Source of the DNA: Actinomycetota bacterium
GTDB lineage: Bacteria; Actinomycetota; Thermoleophilia; Solirubrobacterales; 70-9
Assembly: GCA_005884985.1 (NCBI GenBank)
Contig: VAYK01000192.1
Coordinates: 1-5,372 of the forward strand
Direction: 5' to 3'
Length of the DNA stretch: 5,372 bases
The notes under the pieces were generated by a model that saw nothing but the letters and a program-made list of their open reading frames with translations, was not told the DNA's origin and did no database searches. Position numbers and translations under genes: made by a program. The stretch's first letter is position 1; every line of letters starts with the position of its first letter. This document shows positions 1-4,547 of the stretch, in pieces.

Positions 1-152
1 CGCTCGCGGCTATCGCCGTGTACCTCGTCGCGGTGCAGCTGCAAGTGCGGGCGATCGAGGAGCCGTACCTCCGCCACATCCACGGTGAGAGCTTCGAGCG
101 GTTTCTGACCCGCAGCGGCCGCTTCCTTCCCGGAATCGGACGGCAGCTGTGA
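1..152 (+). CDS. Isoprenylcysteine carboxyl methyltransferase-like protein, C-terminal fragment
   Basis: Only the last 49 codons are visible (reading starts at base 3, stop TGA at 150-152); the gene begins outside the window. The visible part opens with a hydrophobic stretch that looks like the end of a membrane helix (AAIAVYLVAV). It continues with the pattern RAIEEPYL, HGESFERF and GRFLPGIG. This EEP...L...G...Y/F...F...RF(L/I)P ending is typical of the isoprenylcysteine carboxyl methyltransferase / phospholipid methyltransferase family. In that family the two glutamates and the following helix form part of the active site at the membrane surface. In bacteria the substrates are mostly unknown, so no reaction is assigned. 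The stop codon directly abuts the stop codon of the convergent DinB-like gene, with no intergenic base. Confidence in the family is fairly good from the C-terminal signature alone. Confidence 0.75.
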   Translation, partial: LAAIAVYLVAVQLQVRAIEEPYLRHIHGESFERFLTRSGRFLPGIGRQL

Positions 153-617
153 TCAGGGACTGAGAAGTCCCCGCACGTAGGCTGCCTGCCCGACGTGCTG
201 CAAGCCGTCGTCGGCGATGCTGACGAGGCGGACCCCCAGCGTGACCGGCGGATCCCACCTGCGGTCGACAACGCGCTCGAGGTCGGGAGCCACGAGGCCT
301 TCGAGCATGGTGCCCTCCACAGCAGAGTGCCCGTAGCCGGTGTTGGACGGGTCGGGATCGAGCCCGAAGCGGCGGGCCCAGTCGGCGTCGACCCAGACCT
401 GCTCGGTGTCGAGGAGCTCGGCGACGTGATGATCCTGGACGCGGGTGAGATGCCAGATCAGCCAACCGATCGTGTTCGTGCCGGGACCCGGCACTGCCGT
501 GAGTTGGGTTGCGTCGAGGCCGTCGACGGCCTCCTGCGCCAACGGGGGGATACGGCCATAGAGCTCGACGAGCAGGGCAGCGACGTCCACGGCGTCATTC
601 CACCACGGAGCGGTCAT
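153..617 (-). CDS. DinB/DUF664 family protein (putative mycothiol-dependent enzyme)
   Basis: This is a 154-residue protein, a normal length for the DinB-like four-helix-bundle superfamily. Conserved blocks are NTIGWLIWHLTRVQDHH (residues 48-64), GYGH (94-97) and DDGLQHVGQAAYVRGLL (136-152). His56 and His141 fit metal-ligand positions. The residue four before His141, often the third histidine in classical DinB proteins, is Asp137 here; from memory this is common in this subfamily. Family members are metal-dependent thiol transferases or are uncharacterised, and in actinobacteria many are thought to use mycothiol. The substrate here is unknown. The start was set at the ATG at 617-615 because it overlaps the upstream acetyltransferase stop as ATGA, implying translational coupling. 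The frame stays open upstream to 740, but the extra residues overlap the acetyltransferase and look unlike the family. The protein has no signal peptide or membrane segment and is probably cytoplasmic. Confidence 0.85.
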   Translation of the reverse strand: MTAPWWNDAVDVAALLVELYGRIPPLAQEAVDGLDATQLTAVPGPGTNTIGWLIWHLTRVQDHHVAELLDTEQVWVDADWARRFGLDPDPSNTGYGHSAVEGTMLEGLVAPDLERVVDRRWDPPVTLGVRLVSIADDGLQHVGQAAYVRGLLSP

Positions 618-1129
618 CGTCGGTCGGCCACCATCAGGCGACAGGGCCCATATTTGTCCCAGACGAGGCCGGCAAACCGAAAGCCCGCCTTCTCCAGGGC
701 CCGCCACGACGCAACATTCCCGGCGTAGGGCGCCGCCCACGCCTGGGTCCAGGCGGGGTGGAGTCCGAACACGACGTCCACGACGAAGGCGCGGATCATG
801 GCCGAACCGAGGCCGTGGCCTCGGTCAGCGGGATCGCCGATGAGATAGTCGATGCCCGCCGCCGTGCGGTCGACACCCATCCCCCACCACCGCTCGGTCT
901 CCTCGGGTTCGTCGGCGACGGGGTAGCACTGGATCCAGCCGATCTCGCGCCCCGCGACGAAGGCGATCCAGTGCTCCGTGCTGTCCCGAGAGCCCGAGCC
1001 GTAGTCTCGGACGACCCCCTCCCACGACACGTCCTCGCCCTCCCACCACCGCATCACGCCGGGCTCGTTGAGCCATCGGTACAGCACCGGGAGGTCGTCG
1101 TCGACCAGCCGGCGGAAGGTCACAGCCAC
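614..1129 (-). CDS. GNAT acetyltransferase, AAC(6')-like (Acetyltransf_8 type)
   Basis: This 171-residue acetyl-CoA-dependent N-acetyltransferase resembles aminoglycoside 6'-N-acetyltransferases of the AAC(6')-Ib type along its whole length. The N-terminus has VTFRRLVDDDLPVLYRWLNEP followed by RWW (about residues 3-29). A central segment has GREIGWIQCY (60-69). GIDYLIGD precedes the acetyl-CoA loop RGHGLGSA (92-110). The C-terminus has APYAGNVASWRALEKAGF (133-150). The same fold is used by siderophore-lysine acetyltransferases such as MbtK, so the true acceptor could be an aminoglycoside, a hydroxylysine-like amine or something else. The start chosen is GTG at 1129-1127, four bases after the TAG of the upstream hydrolase remnant. 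An upstream GTG at 1177 would run through that remnant in another frame, and a second GTG at 1123 is also possible. No clear Shine-Dalgarno sequence is seen, which suits coupling to upstream translation. The stop overlaps the start of the DinB-like gene. Confidence 0.85.
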   Translation of the reverse strand: MAVTFRRLVDDDLPVLYRWLNEPGVMRWWEGEDVSWEGVVRDYGSGSRDSTEHWIAFVAGREIGWIQCYPVADEPEETERWWGMGVDRTAAGIDYLIGDPADRGHGLGSAMIRAFVVDVVFGLHPAWTQAWAAPYAGNVASWRALEKAGFRFAGLVWDKYGPCRLMVADRR

Positions 1130-1133
1130 GCCG

Positions 1134-1388
1134 CTACGAGAACAGGCCGGCAGCGTGCGTGGAGAGGATGAACGCACGCCGGCCGGCCTGCACGAGATCG
1201 GAGCTCATGCCGTTCTGGGCGTAGGCGAAGGACACACCTGTCGCCGGGTCGGCCCAGCCGATCTGGCCGTGCACACCGGCGTGGCCGAATGCGGACGGAG
1301 AATTCCCCTCTCCGAAGGACGCGTAGCGCAGGGCGTGCTGGCCGTCGTCGCCGGCGACGACGAGGGCAGCGAGACGGGTTGCTGTCAT
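1134..1388 (-). pseudogene. C-terminal remnant of a beta-lactamase-family serine hydrolase
   Basis: The 84 codons from an ATG at 1388-1386 to TAG at 1136-1134 encode an ending typical of class C beta-lactamase-like serine hydrolases (CubicO/EstB group). The block SAFGHAGVHGQIGWADPATG followed by SFAYAQNGM corresponds to the C-terminal HxG motif region of that fold. The rest of the enzyme, about 280 residues including the SxxK nucleophile and YxN motif, is absent. Upstream of 1388 the frame stays open but encodes an Arg/Gly/Pro-rich stretch unlike the family, and further on it is antisense to real genes. There is no ribosome binding site before the ATG. I therefore read it as a decapitated gene, probably from a deletion or rearrangement with a breakpoint near 1388-1517. 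Its remaining codons show no internal stop or frameshift, so the loss may be recent, or the remnant may still be translated to couple the acetyltransferase. It could alternatively be a small standalone protein, which I consider less likely. Confidence 0.72.
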
Positions 1389-1517
1389 TGGCGGGTGTGG
1401 GCGGCGCTTGCGCCCGTTGGCATTTTGATGCCCCCTTGCACCGGCCGGTCCCTTGCGCCCCTTCGGGCCGTCAAGAAACGCGGCGCCCGTACCGAAGCAC
1501 ATGCCAGGGGCAAGAGC
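1389..1517. other. Short non-coding stretch with small inverted repeats
   Basis: These 129 bases lie between the divergently oriented hydrolase remnant and the 68-residue-protein gene. Two small inverted repeats sit close together. One is GGCGC-TT-GCGCC at 1403-1414, or GGGCG/CGCCC with a wider loop at 1399-1415. The other is GGCAT-TTTG-ATGCC at 1419-1432. A TTGACG box is present on the minus strand at 1474-1469, but it has no convincing -10 element at 16-18 bases. No confident promoter can be drawn for either direction. This is also the most likely place for the deletion breakpoint that removed the hydrolase N-terminal part. Confidence 0.4.
1506..1510 (+). promoter_or_regulatory. Ribosome binding site of the 68-residue protein
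   Basis: AGGGG lies seven bases before the ATG at 1518. It supports that start over the in-frame ATG three codons later at 1527. Confidence 0.6.
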
Positions 1518-1724
1518 ATGGCAGACATGGCCGACGTCCTCCGGGGACTCGGGGGCAAGCGGGTGCAGATCCGGCGTTGTCCCGGGTACGCCTACGAGAA
1601 CCCGGTCGTGGGCGTCGTGGAGCGGGTCACCGCCGACGGCCAGGTCCTGCTGCGGGTGCACCCCTCGCGTCTCGACGCCATCCCTGTCGAGGAGGTCGCC
1701 GGGATCGTGGTCCTCGAGGGTTAG
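1518..1724 (+). CDS. Small hypothetical protein, 68 residues, probably beta-barrel-like
   Basis: I do not recognise this protein. Support for a real gene is an ATG with an AGGGG ribosome binding site seven bases upstream, strong G/C bias at third codon positions, and a protein-like composition. After a short N-terminal helix-like part (MADMADVLRGLGGK), the sequence alternates hydrophobic and polar residues as beta strands do: KRVQIRRC, VVGVVERVTADGQVLLRV, then IPVEEVAGIVVLEG. The pattern of an opening strand, a long hairpin and a closing 'V-AGIVVLEG' strand is reminiscent of small SH3-like or Sm-like barrels, but that is inference from strand pattern only. There is one cysteine (Cys21). No signal peptide or membrane segment is present. 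It is flanked by the hydrolase remnant on one side and the convergent GNAT-methyltransferase gene on the other, 35 bases away, so it is probably transcribed alone. A different start at 1527 would shorten it by three residues. Confidence 0.6.
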   Translation: MADMADVLRGLGGKRVQIRRCPGYAYENPVVGVVERVTADGQVLLRVHPSRLDAIPVEEVAGIVVLEG

Positions 1725-1774
1725 CGCCTGGTGGGGGCGCCAGCCCTCGGTGGTCGTCTTCACCCACGGGTGAA
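1724..1774. terminator. Candidate weak bidirectional terminator between convergent genes
   Basis: Two inverted repeats fill the gap between convergent stops at 1724 and 1760. The first is GCGCC (1724-1728) pairing with GGCGC (1736-1740) around a seven-base loop. The second is TTCACCC (1759-1765) with GGGTGAA (1768-1774), a near-palindrome covering the stop codon of the minus-strand gene. As RNA the second would form a six-base-pair stem with a four-base loop. Neither is followed by a T-tract, so intrinsic termination is uncertain. Confidence 0.35.
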
Positions 1775-3025
1775 CACGACAAGCGTGAGCTCCAGACGGC
1801 CGACCCGGGCGGGCTCCGAGCGAAGAGCGCCCAGGCCGCGGGCGATCTCCTCGTCGCTGAGGGCGGTGAGCATCGAGTCGGCGTTGCGCATCCGCTCGAC
1901 CCACTGCGCACTCGCGCTGAAGCTCTCGGACCATTCGAACACGTCGCTCACCTCGGTCAACGCGAAGCCATGGGCAGAGAAGAGTGTCACGAGCTCGGCC
2001 TCGGTGTGGAAGCGGGCCTCCCACTTGACGCGCCCGGGGAACGCATCGACCCAGGTGACCTCGGTTCGGCCGGGCAGGTAGGTCCGGAGAAGCACGCGAC
2101 CGCCGCCGCGCAGCACGCGTGCGAACTCCTCCACCGCGAGGTGGAAGTCGGCGAAGTGATGCATCGCCGTAGACACCCAGACGACATCGATGCTCGCCCC
2201 TCGGAGGGGAAGATGCTCGGCGACGCCCTGGACGAAGCTCACCGCCGGATCGACGACGTGACCGGCCCGCGCCATCGCCGCAGAGGGCTCGACGGCCACG
2301 ATCGTCGCCGGGGCCCACAGCGGCCATGCCTCGGCGAAGATGCCCGTGCCCGCTCCGACGTCGGCAACCCGGATCGAGCCGGACGGCAGATAGGGGCGGA
2401 CGGCGCTCCCCCAGCGAGCGAGCACGTCGCCCGGCAGCGCTCGTCCTTCCTGGTAGCGAGCGGCCACCCGTTCGTACTCCACGAAGCCCTGGGACCTGCG
2501 GTTCGTCCGGGAGAGGCGCCGCATGACCACGCTAGGCTGGATGTCCAGCCCCTTCGCCCGCTCTGTGGCCCGGATGGCGGCGACTTCGGGGCCGAAGTCG
2601 GCGTCGGCGACCACTTCGAACCCGAGCCGGGCGTAGAGAGGCCCGTTCCATGGCACGTGCCGGTAGGTCGTGATGGTCACGGCGTGGAACCCGCTGTCCC
2701 GCGCCCATTTGCACGCGTGCTCGACGAGGGCGGTGCCGATGCCCTGTCGGCCGTGGTCGGGGTGCACGCTCACCTGGTCGAGGTGGGCCTCGCCGTCGAC
2801 CTCGGAGACCATCGCGTAGCCGAGGGGCTGATCGGTCTCGTCGACGGCCACCCACAGGCGGCCGAGCGTCAGGTAATGGCCCAGCTCCTCGATGGAGGGC
2901 GGCTCGTCGTCGGCGACGACGTCGAGGCCGACGCCGGCAAAGATGCGACCGGCAGCCCGCTCCAGCGAGCGCAACAGGTGCAGCTCGTCGTGACGCGCCG
3001 CACGAATGGTGAGCGACTTCGTCAT
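1760..3025 (-). CDS. GNAT acetyltransferase-SAM methyltransferase fusion protein
   Basis: This 421-residue protein has two enzyme domains in one uninterrupted frame. Residues 1-170 are a complete GNAT N-acetyltransferase. It shows strand 4 plus acetyl-CoA loop HLDQVSVHPDHGRQGIGTAL (81-100, Q94xxG97xA99), and PWNGPLYARLGF (125-136), common in small single-domain GNATs ending near 'VVMRR' (166-170). A ten-residue polar linker follows. Residues 181-421 are a class I SAM-dependent methyltransferase of the Methyltransf_11 type. Its motif I is VADVGAGTG (220-228), the acidic ribose-binding residue is Glu246 (VAVEPS), then VAEHLPL (268-274), STAMHHF (285-291) and FARVLRGGGRVLL. Substrates are unknown; fusion suggests two modifications of one molecule or coupled reactions, which is inference. 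The start is ATG at 3025-3023, with no clear Shine-Dalgarno sequence; the start codon lies in the loop of an inverted repeat. An internal ATG at 2524 could yield the methyltransferase alone but lacks a ribosome binding site. The protein is probably cytoplasmic. Confidence 0.9.
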   Translation of the reverse strand: MTKSLTIRAARHDELHLLRSLERAAGRIFAGVGLDVVADDEPPSIEELGHYLTLGRLWVAVDETDQPLGYAMVSEVDGEAHLDQVSVHPDHGRQGIGTALVEHACKWARDSGFHAVTITTYRHVPWNGPLYARLGFEVVADADFGPEVAAIRATERAKGLDIQPSVVMRRLSRTNRRSQGFVEYERVAARYQEGRALPGDVLARWGSAVRPYLPSGSIRVADVGAGTGIFAEAWPLWAPATIVAVEPSAAMARAGHVVDPAVSFVQGVAEHLPLRGASIDVVWVSTAMHHFADFHLAVEEFARVLRGGGRVLLRTYLPGRTEVTWVDAFPGRVKWEARFHTEAELVTLFSAHGFALTEVSDVFEWSESFSASAQWVERMRNADSMLTALSDEEIARGLGALRSEPARVGRLELTLVVFTRG

Positions 3026-3034
3026 GCACGAAGT
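3016..3034 (-). promoter_or_regulatory. Inverted repeat with the fusion gene's start codon in its loop
   Basis: On the minus strand, ACTTCGT and ACGAAGT form a perfect seven-base-pair stem around the five-base loop GCATG, which contains the ATG of the GNAT-methyltransferase gene. This could be an RNA hairpin that affects translation initiation or a DNA operator. Part of the repeat is coding (MTKS), so chance cannot be excluded. Confidence 0.45.
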
Positions 3035-3146
3035 TCACCACGGCCTGTCATCGGGGTGTGCCGGGAAGCTCGGCACAGCGGCGGGTCGGCCTGCGCCGGC
3101 GCGGGCCGGGTAGCGTGAGCCGTCCCGTGAACCGGGGGGAGGCGAT
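3026..3146. promoter_or_regulatory. Divergent intergenic control region
   Basis: These 121 bases separate the starts of the GNAT-methyltransferase gene (leftward) and the sulfite oxidase-like gene (rightward), so promoters for both should lie here. A perfect inverted repeat, TGTGCCG (3057-3063) and CGGCACA (3071-3077) with seven bases between, is the strongest operator candidate. A GC palindrome GCGCCGGCGC is at 3093-3102. TAGCGT at 3111-3116 could serve as an actinobacterial -10 for the rightward gene, but no good -35 element precedes it at the usual distance. Confidence 0.45.
3138..3142 (+). promoter_or_regulatory. Ribosome binding site of the sulfite oxidase-like gene
   Basis: GGAGG, within a longer purine run, lies four bases before the ATG at 3147. 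The spacing is slightly short but the match is strong. It supports this start and hence the presence of the extra N-terminal domain. Confidence 0.7.
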
Positions 3147-4547
3147 ATGGCCCTTTTCGTCGTCCGCCACCAGCATGATGCCGACCGCTGCCCGGCCGGG
3201 GACCCGGACATGGGCGCCACGCTCCTCAACTACCTGAGCCGTCCCCAGGTGAAACGGCACGGCGTCGAGATCCAGGGCGAGGCCATCGTGCAGGGCGAGC
3301 ACACCCTCTACCTGATCGTCGAGTCGAGCGACGAGGAGCGCGTCCGCGAGTTCATGCAGCCGTTCGGGGAGGCGGGCACCGTCGACGTCTACCCCGCCTC
3401 GACCTGCGCCCGGGTGGTGGCCAGCGGGGGCTGCGCGGCGCCGATGCCGGTGGTCGACGACGTCGTCGCCGCCATGGATCCCGAGGACGCCTGCCAGCGT
3501 GCCATCGAGGCCGGCCTCGTCGTCCACCGCGCCCACCCGCTGAACTGCGAGACGTCGATCCCGGCGCTCATCGGCGGCGTGGTGATGCCGAACGCCCATT
3601 TCTACGTGCGCAACCACTTCCAGATCCCGGACCTCGACCCTGCCACCTGGCGCCTCGAGGTCGGCGGCCTGGTCGAGCGGCCGCTGCGCCTGAGCCTGCG
3701 AGACCTCCGCAGCATGCGCTCGAAGACGATGGTCGTCACCCTCGAGTGCGCCGGCAACGGCCGCTCGATGCTCGACCCGCCGGTGCCGGGCGAGAAGTGG
3801 GGAGTTGGCGCCGTGAGCACCGCCGAGTGGACAGGGGTCCCGCTCGTCGAGGTGCTGGACCGGGCCGGCGTCACGTCTGGGGCCCGGGACGTGCTCTTCC
3901 GGGGTGCCGACGGAGGGAGGGTCGACGGCGGCGCCGAGCCCATCCGCTTCGAACGGAGCCTGAGCCTCGATGACGCCCGGGACTCCGAGGCCCTGCTCGC
4001 CTACGCCATGAACGGGGAGGCGCTCCCGATCCAGCATGGCTACCCACTCCGCGTCGTCGTGCCCGGGTGGTACTCGGTGACGTCGGTCAAGTGGCTCACC
4101 GACATCGAGGCCATCGGCTCGCAGTTTCGCGGCTACTTCCAGGGCGAGAAGTACGTCTACAGGTGGGATGACGACGGCCAGGGCGCCACCGAGCCCGTCA
4201 CCCTGCAGCGGGTCCGGGCCCTGATCACCGACCCGGGCGCACAGGAGCAGGTCGAGCGCGGCGACATCGCCATCCGCGGGGTGGCGTGGTCGGGGGCGGC
4301 GCCCATCGCTCGCGTCGAGGTGAGCATCGGCGGCGGCCCCTGGCAGGAGGCCAGCCTGGTCGGCTCGCGGAACCGGCACAGCTGGCAGTTGTGGGAGCTC
4401 ATCACCCGTCTCGACCAGCCGGGCGCCACCACGCTCCGGGCCCGGGCGAAGGATCTCGCCGGCCGCACCCAGCCCGAGGAGCCGGCCTGGAACCGTCTCG
4501 GCTACGGCAACAACTCCGTGCAGGAAGTCCCGATCGCCATCCGCTGA
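3147..4547 (+). CDS. Sulfite oxidase-like molybdopterin enzyme with extra N-terminal domain
   Basis: This 466-residue protein has three parts. Residues 1-96 are an additional domain (MALFVVRHQH..., then HTLYLIVESSDEERVREFMQPF and VDVYPASTCARVV) with a beta-alpha-beta pattern like small ferredoxin-like dimeric barrels (DUF3303/DUF4242 style, inferred). It has several possible metal ligands: His8, His10, Cys15, His52, Cys87 and Cys96. Residues about 124-340 are the molybdopterin domain of sulfite oxidases: VHRAHPLN, FYVRNH (Arg155, aligning with human Arg160), and TLECAGNGRS with the molybdenum-ligand Cys201 (human Cys207). HGYPLRVVVPGWYSVTSVKWL follows at 297-317. Residues about 340-466 are the dimerisation domain, including IRGVAWSGAAPIARVEVSIGG, WQLWEL and WNRLGYGNN. 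There is no cytochrome b5 domain, Sec signal or Tat signal, so it is predicted to be cytoplasmic. The likely reaction is oxidation of sulfite or a related substrate; the electron acceptor is unknown, and no cytochrome gene is adjacent in this window. The start is fixed by a strong ribosome binding site. Confidence 0.9.
   Translation: MALFVVRHQHDADRCPAGDPDMGATLLNYLSRPQVKRHGVEIQGEAIVQGEHTLYLIVESSDEERVREFMQPFGEAGTVDVYPASTCARVVASGGCAAPMPVVDDVVAAMDPEDACQRAIEAGLVVHRAHPLNCETSIPALIGGVVMPNAHFYVRNHFQIPDLDPATWRLEVGGLVERPLRLSLRDLRSMRSKTMVVTLECAGNGRSMLDPPVPGEKWGVGAVSTAEWTGVPLVEVLDRAGVTSGARDVLFRGADGGRVDGGAEPIRFERSLSLDDARDSEALLAYAMNGEALPIQHGYPLRVVVPGWYSVTSVKWLTDIEAIGSQFRGYFQGEKYVYRWDDDGQGATEPVTLQRVRALITDPGAQEQVERGDIAIRGVAWSGAAPIARVEVSIGGGPWQEASLVGSRNRHSWQLWELITRLDQPGATTLRARAKDLAGRTQPEEPAWNRLGYGNNSVQEVPIAIR

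Noticed and set aside
618..740. N-terminal extension of the DinB-like protein to 740
   Set aside because: It would overlap about 120 bases of the acetyltransferase and adds a Cys/Arg/Gly-rich stretch not seen in the family; the ATGA overlap at 614-617 marks the likely start.
1130..1177. Longer acetyltransferase start at GTG 1177
   Set aside because: It overlaps the hydrolase remnant in another frame, has no ribosome binding site, and adds Ser/Arg-rich residues before the usual family start.
1469..1474. TTGACG on the minus strand as a -35 promoter box
   Set aside because: No plausible -10 hexamer occurs 16-18 bases downstream, so it is not called as a promoter.
1134..2327. A 397-residue minus-strand product that would give the serine hydrolase remnant a long N-terminal part
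   Set aside because: Only the last 84 residues resemble the hydrolase family. The upstream part is out of frame with the methyltransferase gene on the same strand and antisense to the 68-residue gene, and lacks SxxK and YxN motifs.
1289..3118. A very long plus-strand open frame (about 600 codons) antisense to the GNAT-methyltransferase gene
   Set aside because: Its product is rich in Arg, Gly, Pro and His with no recognisable domain. It is the antisense shadow of a well-supported gene in GC-rich DNA, where stop codons are rare.
3048..4379. A minus-strand open frame of about 440 codons opposite the sulfite oxidase gene
   Set aside because: The opposite strand encodes a full sulfite oxidase with conserved motifs throughout; this frame has low-complexity His/Asp/Arg-rich composition and no domain.
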